A stretch of 64,000 nt of DNA, from contig NZ_CP054666.1 of assembly GCF_013348745.1 (NCBI RefSeq), forward strand, positions 310,001-374,000, read 5' to 3'. The position numbers and the translations under genes are program-made. The notes under the pieces are model-generated. The model was not told where the DNA came from, did not search any database, and saw only the letters and a program-made list of their open reading frames with translations. Source of the stretch: Mycoplasma sp. OR1901. GTDB taxonomy: Bacteria > Bacillota_I > Bacilli_A > Mycoplasmatales > Metamycoplasmataceae. Positions 9,737 through 21,285 of the stretch are shown here, piece after piece. Numbering within the stretch: position 1 is the first letter of the stretch; every line of letters begins with the position of its first letter.

Positions 9737-10342
9737 ATGATACTTTATAAAATTGGTGAAATTGTATACAAAAATAAAAATAATTTAATATTCGAAAGTA
9801 AAGGTGACGGTTACATGCTAAATGTACCTAACTTAGACAGATTTGAAGTAGGACAAAAAATAAAATTATATATTTATGAACATAGCAATGATTATGTTAA
9901 AAAATATTTTGGCTTTAAAGATTTTAAAGAAAGGATTTTATTTTTAGATTTAATTGCTATAGATAAGATAGGACCTAAGATTGGCCTAAACATTTTAGAA
10001 AAAGGTTGAGAAGCAATTGCGATTGCTATAGCTAACGATAACTGAACTGTATTATCTGAGTGTGCTTTCGTAAGCGAAAAAACAGCAAAGTTAATTTGTG
10101 TTGAATTGAAAGAAAAATGATCTAAAATGATCAAAAAAGAAGATCTAAAAGTTAATGAAGAAAGCAAAAAAATGAACGAATTAAAAGAAACTCTAATTAT
10201 GTTAGGTTTCAAAAAGAAAGAAATAGACTATGCGTTAAGCAATATAAAAGAAAAAAATAATATTGATAAAATGGTAGAAGAGGGTATTAATTTAATAACT
10301 ATAAATTATAAAAATGCAAATCAAGGAACTCAGACCAAATAA
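9737..10342 (+). CDS. ruvA: Holliday junction branch migration protein RuvA
   Basis: 201 residues, normal RuvA length. Domain I: MILYKIGEIVYKNKNNLIFE and YIYEH, an OB-fold. Domain II helix-hairpin-helix region: FLDLIAIDKIGPKIGLNILEKG. Domain III C-terminal helices: LKETLIMLGFKKKEIDYALS. RuvA tetramers bind the four-way junction and direct RuvB. Ribosome site TTGGAGG before the ATG. Three TGA Trp codons (10007, 10043, 10118) break the frame under the standard code. The 3' end overlaps ruvB by 29 nt. Confidence 0.93.
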
Positions 10343-11270
10343 TTTTGAAGACTTTATCGGACAAAAGAATTTAAAGAAGACTTTGGAAGCTATGATTCAA
10401 AGTTCTATAAAGCAAAACGCTCTTTTATCACATATATTATTATATGGTCCACCAGGAATGGGGAAAACAACTTTAGCTAGTATTATTGCTCAAAAAACAA
10501 ACAAGAAAATTCACTTCATTCAGGGTGCAAATTTAGAAAAAAAGTCCGATATTATAAATGTTTTATCGGTTATAAATGCTGGCGACATAGTATTTATAGA
10601 TGAGATACATAGTATAAATAAATCTATTATCGAGTTCTTATATAATGCAATGGAAGATTTCGTTTTCGACCTTATTATAGGTGTAGACGGTAATTCTAAG
10701 GTCATTAGAATGAAGGTGAAACCCTTCACGCTGATAGGTGCTACCACAAAATTAAATGATATACCACAACCATTCAAAGATAGATTTGGTTATATTGGAA
10801 GATTAGTTAATTATAACAATGAAGATATATTTAAAATTTTATTTAAAACTGCTAATAGATTAAAAATTGATATCGAAGATAAATTGTTGAATGAAGTTGC
10901 TGAATATTCGAGAGGAACACCTAGAATTGCTAATCATTTAATCCAAAGAATTAATGATTTCGCAATAACTATGAACGAAGGAAAAATAACATTAAAAATC
11001 ATAAAAAAAGCCCTAAAACATCTTGAATTATACAAATTTGGTTTAACAAAAGAACACATTATTTACTTAAATATATTAAGAGATGGTTTTGATGAAAAAC
11101 CAGTTTCATTAAATACTATTTCAAGTTTATTATCACATGAAAAAGATGATATTTTAAATGAAATTGAACCTATTTTACTTTATTTAAAATTAATAAAGAA
11201 AAACTCTAGAGGAAGGCAAATAACTTCAGAAGGAATAGATTATTTAATTAAGTTAAATTTGAGCTATTAG
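10314..11270 (+). CDS. ruvB: Holliday junction branch migration ATPase RuvB
   Basis: 318 residues. AAA+ ATPase with N-terminus RPNNFEDFIGQKNLKKTLE, Walker A GPPGMGKTT (residues 45-53), Walker B IVFIDEIHS, sensor 1 TLIGATTKLNDIPQPFKDRFG, arginine finger region, and C-terminal winged helix ending in RGRQITSEG. Hexamers pump DNA through the RuvA-bound junction. Overlaps ruvA by 29 nt. No ruvC is present; RecU near 25 kb would supply the resolvase, as in other Firmicutes-derived bacteria. Confidence 0.97.
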   Translation: MQIKELRPNNFEDFIGQKNLKKTLEAMIQSSIKQNALLSHILLYGPPGMGKTTLASIIAQKTNKKIHFIQGANLEKKSDIINVLSVINAGDIVFIDEIHSINKSIIEFLYNAMEDFVFDLIIGVDGNSKVIRMKVKPFTLIGATTKLNDIPQPFKDRFGYIGRLVNYNNEDIFKILFKTANRLKIDIEDKLLNEVAEYSRGTPRIANHLIQRINDFAITMNEGKITLKIIKKALKHLELYKFGLTKEHIIYLNILRDGFDEKPVSLNTISSLLSHEKDDILNEIEPILLYLKLIKKNSRGRQITSEGIDYLIKLNLSY

Positions 11271-11322
11271 TAAATAACAAAACACTAAAAAAAAGCCAAA
11301 AATATGGTAATATTTAATAAGT

Positions 11323-13881
11323 ATGAAGTATATTAAAAAATTATTCACAATTAATAATTGAAAAAGATTTATTTTGAATATAACAACAATACTTATTGCT
11401 TTATTAACAATTGTTTTTGGTAGTGTTTTTTACATTGGTAAAAACGTTAATAAATCCATCGAGTATGGTGGTGGTATTGAAGTTTTAATTCAGGTAAAAC
11501 AAGATGGCAAAAATGCAAACAAAGATTTAACAGAGGAAGTTAACAAATCTTTATTTAATAGACTAACTGGAGGAACTGGTTTAAACGGTGTTTCAGTTTA
11601 TAGCGAAGGTGACGGTAAAATTAGAATTACAAAAAGTGGTCACATTTCAGAAGCAGATAGAATTGCTTTCGAAAAAGCTATTGTTGAAAAACCTATTTTG
11701 ACAATTACGGATTCTGATGTTAAACCGTTATTCTATGATGGAGTATTCAAAGAAAATGGTTCATTAGAAGATGGGACTGTGCAAAATTGAATACCTCCTT
11801 TTAAGGCAAATGGTGCAACATATGTACCTAATCCAAGTACAGGTGGTAGTGATGTAAGCATCACTTTAGACGGTATTGATGGTCAAAAACAATGATCTGA
11901 TGCAACAAGTTATGCAACTAGCAGAAGAGATAAATTGTTATTAATTTGATTAGATATTGATAAATTACTAAATATCGCTAAAAATAACTATCCAGAAGAA
12001 TGAAAGAAATCTAGAGAAAATTTATGAAATTTTGTCCATGTTAATGAAGAGTTAGTTGATAAAGAAGGTAAACGAAATCAAATAAAAACACATATTTTAG
12101 ATATTCAAAAGAAATATTTAATAAGTGTTGCTCAAGTTAATTACCAAATTAATTCTGATAAAGTAAGTATTAGTGGTAACTTTACTCGTGATACTGCGAC
12201 TGAACTTGCTAATAAAATTAATTTTGGTTTAAGTAAATATGATTTAAGTGTATTATCAAGTATATATGTAGATGCTAATTTAAACTCTAATTCATTCTTT
12301 TATGCAATGATTGCGGGTATTATTATATTCTCAATGATTTCAATATTTATGATTGTAAACTATGGTCTTCTAGGTTCTTTAAGCACTATAGCTATGGCTT
12401 TATATATATTCTTAACATTGTTAATTTTCACAGCATTAAGAGGTGAATATTCACCAGCAACATTAGCTGCCCTAATAATAGGAATCGGAATAAGTGTTGA
12501 TGCTAACGTAATTACTTACGAAAGATTGAAGCAACAAGTTTATTTAGGTGATACGTTAAAAAAATCATTTAAAAATTCATCCAGAAGCTCCTTGAGTTCT
12601 ATTATAGATGCGAATATGACAACAATAATAGTTGGATTTATATTATTCTATTTTGGAACAAAGGATGTTAGAGGATTTTCAATTACTTTAGTTCTTTCTA
12701 CTTTATTCACTCTATTTTCAATGCTTGTATTTTCTAAATTTATTGCAACATTACTAGTTAATACAGGACTTTTTGATAAACGTTTATGATTATTAGGAAT
12801 TTCTAAGAAAAAAATTGGTAAGGTGAGCAATTTTAACTCTAAAGTGATGCAATTTAATTACATTAAACAATCTAAATGATTTGCATTATCATCATTCGCA
12901 TTCTTACTAATTGCGGTTATAGTATTTGGTATATTCGCAGGTATTAATAATTCTTTCTGAGATGGTGTTAATAGATCTATTGAGTTTAGTGGTGGTATAA
13001 ATATAACTATACAAGGTGATTTTGAAAAAAATACAAACTTGAATAAAGAACAAGCTCAAGAAATTGCAAATAGTTTAATTAACTCTGCAAATAGCTTAGG
13101 GATTGTTGATGCTAAAGATATTGTAAAAATAAACGGTTTAAATTCAAATGATAATTATGTTGTTTTAATTAGAACAAAACAAGACTTGACAAATGAATTC
13201 CAATCTATTAAAGAATTTGTTTTAAATATTAATAATGATGTTTTAGTAACAAATTATTCAGTCTCATATTCTGAAGCAACTAAATTGGTTCAAAATGCAT
13301 TAATAGCAACTGGAATTAGTTTTATTGGAATAATTATTTATATGCTTATAAGAATGAACTGAACTTTTGCTATTGCTGCAATAATTGGTTTAGCTCATGA
13401 TTTCTTGGTTGTTTTAGCTTTCATATTTATAACAAGAATCCAAGTAAACACAATTATAGTTGCTGCAATGTTATCAATACTTGGGTTAAGTATCAACGAT
13501 ACGATAGTAACATTTGATAAAATTAGAGAAACAATAAGAGTTAAATATCATAAACAATTCTTAACAAAAGAAGATATTAAAAATATAGCTAATACTTCAA
13601 TAGCAGAAATATTAAAACGTAGTTTATATACTTCTTTCACAACAATGTTTGCTGTAGGTGTTTTATTAGCTTTTGTAAACGCAACAGACTTCTCATTTAA
13701 TATAATAATGTTATTCGGAATTGGAATAGGGGTTTATTCATCTATCTTTATAGCTACATGAATTTGAACTATTTTAGAAACAAAGAGACAACAAATATTA
13801 AAAAGAAGAAAAGAAACAGGATATTGAAAAATTAATAATCCTGAAGAACAAACATTCAACGGAATTAATGATTATGTTTAA
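11323..13881 (+). CDS. secDF: protein translocase subunit SecDF (fused)
   Basis: 852 residues; SecD and SecF fused in one chain. SecD half: first membrane helix (ILIALLTIVFGSVFYIG), SIEYGGGIEVLIQVK, a large extracytoplasmic domain, then helices ending in GEYSPATLAALIIGIGISVD and the conserved ANVITYERLK. SecF half starts near 12850: RSIEFSGGINITIQG, then AIIGLAHDFLVVLAF and INDTIVTFDKIRE. Uses the ion gradient to pull secreted proteins across the membrane. About a dozen TGA Trp codons. ATG 11323 is the first in frame and precedes the first helix; a TAATAT at 11307 may be the -10 box. Confidence 0.95.
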
Positions 13882-13905
13882 AAGTGCATTTATTTGCACT
13901 TTTTC
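13880..13905 (+). terminator. secDF terminator
   Basis: AAAGTGCA (13881-13888) pairs with TGCACTTT (13895-13902), followed by T residues. Confidence 0.85.
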
Positions 13906-13929
13906 TTTATCATTCTTTTTGTAAAATGT

Positions 13930-13938
13930 TGATATAAT
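13930..13938 (+). promoter_or_regulatory. extended -10 promoter of rsmG
   Basis: TGATATAAT ends 9 nt before the rsmG ATG (13948). With the usual 6-7 nt from -10 to transcription start, the mRNA would begin almost at the start codon and leave no room for a Shine-Dalgarno site. Confidence 0.6.
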
Positions 13939-13947
13939 AAAAGCATT

Positions 13948-14640
13948 ATGAATTCAAACACAAAAAAAGAAGAAATACAAAAAATGTGTATAGAAAACAA
14001 CTGAGAGTTTAGTTTGTTTGAAAAATACGTTGATTTAATTGAAGAAAAAAATAAAGTAATAAATTTAACAGGTTTTAGTAATGAAAGACTATGATCTGAA
14101 GGTATTTGAGAATCACTTTTATATATGATTGAAATTACTAAAGGAAAGAATAATATAAAAATTTTAGATGTAGGTTCTGGTGTTGGTTTTCCTTCTATAC
14201 CATACGCACTTACAAAGCCGAATAATGAAATAACAATTTATGAACCATTACTTAAAAGAGTTAACTTTTTAAATGAAGTAGTAGAAACTTTAGGTCTACA
14301 AGATATTGTTAAAGTTTATCGTCGCAGAGTTGAAGAAGTAAATGATAAAAATATATTCGATATTGTTACAGCACGTGCTGTGGCAAGTGTTAAAGGTATG
14401 TTAATGTCTTCATTCCACTTAGTTAAATTAAATGGAGAATTAAATCTTTTAAAAGGTAAAAATGCACATGAAGAAATCGAAAATGCAAGTGATATATTCA
14501 ACAAAATAAAATATAATTTAGAAGTTACTGATTTATTAGATACAAAAGAAAACAGAGATAATAAAATTGTTAAAATTACTAAATTAAGAAGTACACCAAA
14601 TACTTTCCCATATCCATGAAAAGTAATTAAAAACAGTTAG
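13948..14640 (+). CDS. rsmG: 16S rRNA (guanine-N7) methyltransferase RsmG
   Basis: 230 residues. N-terminal RsmG pattern LFEKYVDLIEEKNKVINLTG, then the SAM-binding motif ILDVGSGVGFPSIPYAL (residues ~72-88), IYEPLLKRVNFL and DIVTARAVAS. Methylates G527 of 16S rRNA. Four TGA Trp codons, three of them in the first 55 codons, so the true start at 13948 lies well before the uninterrupted stretch. Its -10 box is only 9 nt upstream. A GNAT gene follows after 7 nt. Confidence 0.92.
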
Positions 14641-14647
14641 GATAATT

Positions 14648-15460
14648 ATGATTAAATTAAAAAAAGCAACAGAAGATGAAAAAGACTTAATTTTAGACTT
14701 ACTATATAAAGACGATCCAATCCAATATTTATTTTTTATATCGGATATAGAAGAATTCGGATTAAACTCAGACATCAACGAAACTTATGTTAGTGAAAAT
14801 TACAACTTAATAATAATGTGTTTTTACAACAATTTATTAATTTATACAAAAGAAAATTTCAGTTTTGATGCGAGTGTGATTTCAGAATACATAAAAGAAA
14901 ACGATATTAAAAATGTTATTTATTCTTCACGTGTAAATACTATCTTAGAAAATAGTATGACTAACTCTAATATTAAATTTAAAGTACGTAAAGAGTATAT
15001 TTTGAAATTAAATAATGATAAGTTTTATCAAATTAACAATTTAGATAATCTTGAGTCTAAGAAGATTGAAGATGAAGATTTAGAAAACATCATTAATTCA
15101 AGAAAAAGAATTAAGGAATTCGAAGGATTAAGTGCTCAAGCTCTTGACATTAATTATTTAAGAACATCTCTTCAAAAAGGATATTACAAAGGTTTTATCA
15201 AATATGATGGTCAAATAGTTATCTCACACGCTTCTGTTAGTGCTCAAAATAAAAATGTAGCAATGCTCGGTGGTGTTTTCACTCTTGAAGAATACAGGAA
15301 ACAAGGACATGCTAAAGATTGTGTTTTGAATTTAACTGATTTTTTAGTTAAAAATAGTTATTCACCAGTTTTATTTTTTGATAATCCACACGCCGGCTCA
15401 TTATATTATAAGATTGGTTTTGAAGATTATTCAACTTTATTTGTTACTACAATTGATTAA
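14648..15460 (+). CDS. GNAT-family N-acetyltransferase
   Basis: 270 residues. The C-terminal part has the GNAT acetyl-CoA motif: MLGGVFTLEEYRKQGHAKDC (residues ~208-227, canonical V.p..R..G.g..), followed by a helix and SLYYKIGFEDYSTLF, the typical F.xxY.k.GF end. The N-terminal ~130 residues look like a second, degenerate GNAT half, as in two-domain GNATs. Substrate unknown. Co-transcribed with rsmG (7-nt gap), terminator directly after. Confidence 0.8.
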   Translation: MIKLKKATEDEKDLILDLLYKDDPIQYLFFISDIEEFGLNSDINETYVSENYNLIIMCFYNNLLIYTKENFSFDASVISEYIKENDIKNVIYSSRVNTILENSMTNSNIKFKVRKEYILKLNNDKFYQINNLDNLESKKIEDEDLENIINSRKRIKEFEGLSAQALDINYLRTSLQKGYYKGFIKYDGQIVISHASVSAQNKNVAMLGGVFTLEEYRKQGHAKDCVLNLTDFLVKNSYSPVLFFDNPHAGSLYYKIGFEDYSTLFVTTID

Positions 15461-15486
15461 TATTACCATTGGTAATATTTTTTTAT
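15459..15486 (+). terminator. rsmG-GNAT terminator
   Basis: AATATTACC (15459-15467) pairs with GGTAATATT (15471-15479), 3-nt loop, then a T-run. Confidence 0.9.
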
Positions 15487-15586
15487 TTTTTTATACAACT
15501 TCTATTAAGTTGTGGTAAAATAATATTACCCAAATAGATAGGGCTAAAAAAATTAAAAAAAATATTTTGAAATTTTTAGAAATATG

Positions 15587-15592
15587 TATAAT
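15587..15592 (+). promoter_or_regulatory. promoter -10 box for tRNA-Gly
   Basis: TATAAT 15 nt before the first base of the mature tRNA. TTGAAA at 15567-15572 is a possible -35, but the 14-nt spacing is short. Confidence 0.5.
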
Positions 15593-15607
15593 ATTAAAGA
15601 AGCAAAT

Positions 15608-15681
15608 GCGAGTATAGTTTAATGGCAGAACTTCAGCCTTCCAAGCTGACTATGAGGGTTCGATTCCCTTTACTCGCTCCA
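15608..15681 (+). tRNA. tRNA-Gly (anticodon UCC)
   Basis: 74 nt including encoded CCA. The acceptor stem GCGAGTA (15608-15614) pairs with TACTCGC (15671-15677); the anticodon stem TCAGC/GCTGA encloses loop CTTCCAA with anticodon TCC; the T arm has GGTTCGATT. A single UCC tRNA can read all four glycine codons in mycoplasmas. Confidence 0.97.
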
Positions 15682-15699
15682 TTTCAAGAAATTGACCGA

Positions 15700-15727
15700 A
15701 AATCCTTTTTTAAAGGATTTTTTTATT
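15700..15727 (+). terminator. terminator after tRNA-Gly
   Basis: AAATCCTTT pairs with AAAGGATTT across a short loop, followed by seven T. Confidence 0.85.
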
Positions 15728-15871
15728 TTTTTATTAAAAATATGTTTTAAGCCCTATGTATGGTATTATTCACCTTTTAAAGTAATATTTTTAAGTAACT
15801 TCTAAATAGGAATTTTTTTAATAAAAAAATTAAATATTTTTATTTATAAATTAAAAATATAAAATTAATAT

Positions 15872-18847
15872 ATGAGAGAAAAAATATATCTACACACAAA
15901 TACTGAATATTCCTTTTTAAGTTCTACGATTAGAGTTCAAGAGCTATTAAAATTAGCAAAAGAAAAGGAAATTAAGTATATTCCATTAACAGATAAAGAG
16001 AATTTATTTGGATTACAACATTATTGAAACTTTCAAGATGAATATAATTTTAAACCTATAATTGGTTCTGAATTTAATGTTAACGAAGGATTTACAATAA
16101 TTGTTTTAGCTAAAAATAATGAAGGTCTTAAGTTATTACAAAAATCTATTTATAATAAATCTAAAAATGATGAAATATCTATTTTTGATTTTGAAAGTAA
16201 CGATTTATTTATTATTGACCATTTTGAACTTGGTATGGTTGGGAGCGAAAAAAAATTAGATCAATTACCAAGTAATTTTTATTTTAATTCTAAAACTAAT
16301 ATCGAAGGTCAAAAAGTAGTTTACGCACCTACTAAAAAAGTTTTGTACAAACAAGATAACGAACTACTTCCGCTTTTAAATTTCATTAATCCAAATAGTG
16401 ATAAAAACTTGAATCAATATGATGACTATTTTATAGAAAATGAATTTGAAGATTTAGATCAAGAAGTTTATAATCAAATGGTACAAATGGTTGAAAGAAT
16501 TAACATTTCAAAACCAAATAGCGAAATTAAATTAGCCAATTTTTCAGATAATAATGTTGAATTATTTAAAAAACTTATTCTAGGCAAAAGATACCAAAAA
16601 CTAATCAAAGAATATGATAAAGATTTAGTAAATAGTAGAATTAAATATGAATTTAATGTAATTAACAAACTTGGTTTTGTTAATTACTTCTTAATAATTC
16701 AAGATGCATTGAGTTTTGCTCGTAAACAAGGAATTGAAATAGGTCCAGGCCGTGGTAGTGCTTCCGGTTCTTTAATTTCATATTTACTCGAAATTACTTC
16801 TGTAAATCCATTAGAATTTAACTTACTTTTTGAACGTTTCCTTAACGTAGAACGTGTAAGTTTACCCGATATAGATATTGATATACAAGATACAAGACGT
16901 GATGAACTTTTTGAATACATAAAAAATAAATATGGTGAAGAGTATGTTTCTTTTATTTCTACATTTCAAACTTTAGCTTCAAAGAACTCTATTCGTGATA
17001 CAGCTAGATTTATTAATCAAAATGAAGTTATAATACCTAAGGATCAAGTTGATAAAATTTCAGCGTCTATTAGTTCAAAATTTTCTAACCTAGTAGAAAA
17101 TTATGAAAGTAATAAAAAATATAGAATTTGAGCTGATAAATATCCTCAATTACATAATTTAGCTTCTAGAATAGAAGGGTTACCAAGACAAGTTGGTGTC
17201 CATCCGGCAGGACTTATAATATCAAATGAACCTCTATACAATATTGTTCCTGTTCGTAAAAATCAACAAACATTACAACAAGTTGAAATGACACTTGATA
17301 ATCTTGAAAAATACGGATTAATTAAAATAGATTTTTTAGGTTTAAAAAACCTAACATTTATTAATAACATAGAAAAGAATTTAGAACCGGAAAACCATTT
17401 TGACACTATATTGGATGAAAATGTATCGTTATTTAATGACAAAATAACTTTTGATTTATTAAATTCATTAAACACAAATGGTATTTTTCAATTAGAATCA
17501 CCAGGTATGAAAACTACAATTAAAAATGTTAGAATTGATAGTTTTGATGATATTTATGCTATCATATCTTTATTTAGACCAGGGCCACTTGAATACATAC
17601 CTGTTTATGCAAAGAACAAAAATAACCCTTATTTAGTAGAAAAAATCCACCCTATTTATGATCAAATCGTTAAGCCTACTTTTGGAATAATTGTTTACCA
17701 AGAACAAATTATGGAAATAGTTCAAAAAATATCTGGACTTTCTTTTGCTCAAGCCGATTTACTAAGAAGAGCAATTTCAAAAAAAGACGAAACACAATTA
17801 CACAGTTATAGAAAAATGTTTTTTGAAGGTGGTATAGCAAACAAAATAGGTTTTGAAATATTAAATAAAATTTATGCCAATATTGAAAAGTTTGCCAATT
17901 ATGGATTTAATAAATCTCATGCTGTAGCTTATGCTTTAATTGCGTATAAATTAGCTTATTATAAAGCTAGATTTCCTATGTTATTCTTTAAAGTTTTATT
18001 AAGTGAAAGTAGTGGTGATTTAGATGCAATTAAAAAATATTCTGATGAAGCATATTTATGTAAAATAAACATCGAATCACCTTCGATTAACCATTCAAGT
18101 GATGAAGCTAACATTTATAATAATTCGATTTACTTACCGCTTTTAATGATTAAGGGTCTTGGTAAAGTGGCGATTGATAAAATTATTTATGAGAGAAGTG
18201 TTAATGGTCCATACAAGAACTTTATTGAAACATATATTAGATTGAGACATTATGGCCTAAGCGAATCTAATATTGAGCTTTTAATTAAATCTGGTTCAAT
18301 GAGAGAGTTTAACAACATAAATACCCTTATTTCTTGATCTAATGTTGCTAAAACTTTTTATTCAGATTTAGCTCTTAGAATAAAAAGAAATAATTTAGAT
18401 GATAATGAAAGTAATTTATACTTAATGCAATTTATAAATGAATTAAATTTAGATTCATATATTAAAAATTTACCTGTAGAAAATAACAATTTAAAAGAGC
18501 AAAAAGATTGAGAAATTAAATTATTAGGAAATAGCTATAATACTTCATATCATAAGATTCATAATAAAGAAATTGATGAAAATGTAGCATGTTTGGCTAA
18601 TGTTGGTGAAAATCAAATTTGATTAGAGGTAGAACTAATTAGTGTTAAAGTTGGATTTAAAAACGAAAGACAAACAACTTTAAAAATAAGTGATTTCTCT
18701 ACAACTGTTAGTGCTAATGGTTTTAACAGTAAAGTGAGAAATTTAATTAATTTTGACACAAGAAGAAAAATAAGAGTATTGATTTCTAAAAAGGATAATA
18801 GATTTTACAATATTTTAAATTACGAGGAGATTTATGGAGAAAAATAA
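15872..18847 (+). CDS. dnaE: DNA polymerase III alpha subunit, DnaE type
   Basis: 991 residues. N-terminal PHP domain (IYLHTNTEYSFLSS; the first metal-binding motif is degenerate compared with HLHVHSEYS). Catalytic palm motifs are intact: GPGRGSASGSLISYLL (~residues 291-306) and PDIDIDIQDTRRDELFEY (~332). Also QVGVHPAG, IDFLGLKNL, ISLFRPGP, YQEQIM and NYGFNKSHAVAYA, all standard family C sequences. The C-terminal helix-hairpin-helix and OB regions are shortened. No exonuclease domain, so it is DnaE, not PolC. First gene of the operon dnaE-exo-coaE-dnaB-dnaI-fmt; it overlaps the exonuclease gene by 14 nt. Confidence 0.95.
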
Positions 18848-19718
18848 AAAAAGTTTAGTGATTGACGGAAACTATTTAATGTTTCAGTCTTTTTATGCTA
18901 CGTATAGAGGTGAAGGAAGCTTAATTTTAAGTAATTCTTTTGGAGTGCCAACTAACGCAATCCAAGCGTTTATGATGCAATTTTTAAAGCTTGTTAAATT
19001 TGTGCAACCTGATAGTATTTTTATTGCATTTGATGCGAAAGGACCAACTAAAAGACATGAAGTATTTGAAGACTATAAATCTGGAAGAAACAAAGCTCCT
19101 GATATTCTTTACCCTCAATTTGATTGAATAAAAAAATTATTAACAGATCTTAATGTTGTTTGACAAGAAAAATTAGGTGATGAAGCTGACGATTTAATTG
19201 CTACATATTGTTCAAAAGTTGAAGGACATAAATATATTTTTTCAGCTGACAATGATTTATTACAATTGGTAAATAAAAATGTAACTATTTTGCGTAAAGA
19301 TAAAACAAATTACAAAGAAATTAATATTGATAACTTTGTAGAGACATTTAAATTTAGACCTGAACAATTAACTTCATATAAAGGTTTAAAAGGAGATTCT
19401 TCAGATAATTTACCTGGTGTTTTTGGGATTGGAGATAAAACCGCAATTACTCTATTAGAAAAATATGATAATTTTGAAAACATATACAAAAATCTTGAAA
19501 ATAACAAGGAATTAACCAAATCAGTTGTAAATAAATTAATGAACGGTTATGAGAGTGGTCTTATGACTTATAATTTAGCTAAATTGAATTATGATGTTAT
19601 GGATTTTGAACCTAATTTAGACTACTACAAGGTTAAAATTAACTATAATAACGCTATGGATGTCCTAATGGAATTGGAGTTAAGTACAGTTATAAATGAA
19701 CTTAGAAAGAATTTCTAA
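18834..19718 (+). CDS. 5'-3' exonuclease (stand-alone PolA N-terminal domain)
   Basis: 294 residues. Starts SLVIDGNYLMFQSFYA; metal-binding acidic motifs FIAFDAKGPTKRHEVFEDYK and LGDEADDLIATYC, FSADNDLLQLV; then the helix-hairpin-helix region GLKGDSSDNLPGVFGIGDKT. It corresponds to the flap nuclease domain of DNA polymerase I; polymerase and proofreading parts are absent, as usual in mollicutes. It removes RNA primers and flaps at Okazaki junctions. The start overlaps the end of dnaE (14 nt) and its end overlaps coaE (23 nt). GAGG ribosome site inside dnaE precedes the ATG. Confidence 0.93.
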
Positions 19719-20262
19719 TCATTCTACCGCTATTTGCGGAGAAATTAATGTTGGTAAAACAACATTGATTAATGAATTAAAAAAAATGGGTTATAAAACC
19801 TTAATTCTTGATGATTATGTGAATTATTTATATCAGAATAATAATGATTTAATTAATGAATTCAAAAATAAAATCGGAAATTTTATTCTAGAGAATAATA
19901 AAATTTCTAAAGAACTACTAAAAAAATATATCTTAGATGATTTTAATAATATATATAAATTAGAAGAAATTATATACCCTTATATTTCTAATCACTTGAT
20001 AAATAATAAATATGATTTTGTTGAAATACCCGTTTTAGAATCTAAAAAAATTGACTTTTCTGGATTTTTTAAATATGTTGTAGTTGTTCATAAAAAAACT
20101 AAATTTCTTGTTGAAAACCAACTTATAAATTGGCTCAACAATAAAAACAACTATATCATAGATAGAAAAAGAAAAAATACTAACCTTAAATTTGTGGATA
20201 TCTATAATGATAATCATGATATAAGTAAAAAAATAAAAAAAATATTAGTAAAAACACAATAA
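19696..20262 (+). CDS. coaE: dephospho-CoA kinase, divergent
   Basis: 188 residues. P-loop GEINVGKTTLINELKKMGYK at residues ~15-34; the family normally has GGIGSGKS. Then LILDDYVNYLY (D of the substrate site), LEEIIYPYI and DFVEIPVLE in the expected CoaE order. Adds the 3'-phosphate in the last step of coenzyme A synthesis. Placement between the PolA-type exonuclease and dnaB matches Bacillus and supports the call. A TGG Trp codon (WLNN) occurs here, which is unusual for this genome. Confidence 0.8.
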   Translation: MNLERISNHSTAICGEINVGKTTLINELKKMGYKTLILDDYVNYLYQNNNDLINEFKNKIGNFILENNKISKELLKKYILDDFNNIYKLEEIIYPYISNHLINNKYDFVEIPVLESKKIDFSGFFKYVVVVHKKTKFLVENQLINWLNNKNNYIIDRKRKNTNLKFVDIYNDNHDISKKIKKILVKTQ

Positions 20263-20304
20263 TAATTATAAAATAATAAGGCTATAAATATTTAGGAGGA
20301 CAAT

Positions 20305-21285
20305 ATGGAAAAAATAAATTTAGACTATGACAATTTCGAAATAAGCAAAGGTATTATTATAAGTAACGAGGATCGTGAGAACCTTAGACTTTTTTATGGA
20401 CCATTTTTAGGTGCAGAAGCTATTTACTTATACGAATACTTATTAGATCTTGTTAAGGATACTAATTGACGTAAAGTTGAATTTCCATTTAGCCACCTAA
20501 CTTTATTTTTGAATGCAAGTATTGATAGTTTGAATCTTGCACGTAAAAAATTAGAAGCTGTTGGATTAATTAATTTATATAATGATAATTCAAAAGCTAT
20601 TTCAATTTTTGATTTACAAAAGCCACTTGATTATAATGGAATTATTAATAATGAATATATTTCTAAATTAATTAAAGAAAAAATTGGCTTATCTAACTTA
20701 AACTATTTATTAAGTACTAAAAAACACAAAATGAATATTATCGATGATTCAAATTATGAAGATATTACTACTAATTTCTTTGATATGTTCAATTCAAACG
20801 AATCAGATACTAAAAATAATATTAAACAACATTACACAAACGTTGGTAAAAAAGAATACACAACAAACGAACTTAAAGTAATGACAAAAAACAAACACAT
20901 TAAAATCCCTCTACAAGCAGGAAGTGTAATTTACACAAACACATACGAAGCTATAATTAATTTAAAACCTGAAGAATTTTATTCTCAAATTAATAAAATT
21001 TCATTATCTATGGTAGATAACGATTTAATTGCATTTTGAAACAATAAAGTGGTAGATTATAAGATTTTAAATTTAGCTATGTTTATAGGTAGAAAAGCTC
21101 GTAAAACAGATACCTGAACAAAATACGTTGGTACTTTAATAAAAGAATTAGAAACTCAAAATATTAATGATTATTATGAAGCTGAAGAATATTTAATTGG
21201 TAAAATGTTCAATAACAGTAAATTAAGACATATATATGACGAATTTATAATCTTAAAAAATAATATTCAAGGAAGAAATGAATAA
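20305..21285 (+). CDS. dnaB: replication initiation and membrane attachment protein DnaB (Firmicutes type)
   Basis: 326 residues. The N-terminal winged-helix part (LRLFYGPFLGAEAIYLYEYL; FSHLTLFLNASIDSLNLARK) and later TNTYEAIINLKPEEFYSQI resemble the Bacillus DnaB/DnaD family, which loads the replicative helicase at oriC together with DnaI. Not the ring helicase of the same name. Strong ribosome site AGGAGG (20294-20299) before the ATG at 20305. Two TGA Trp codons. The last codons overlap the start of dnaI by 8 nt. Synteny with coaE and dnaI is the best support. Confidence 0.8.
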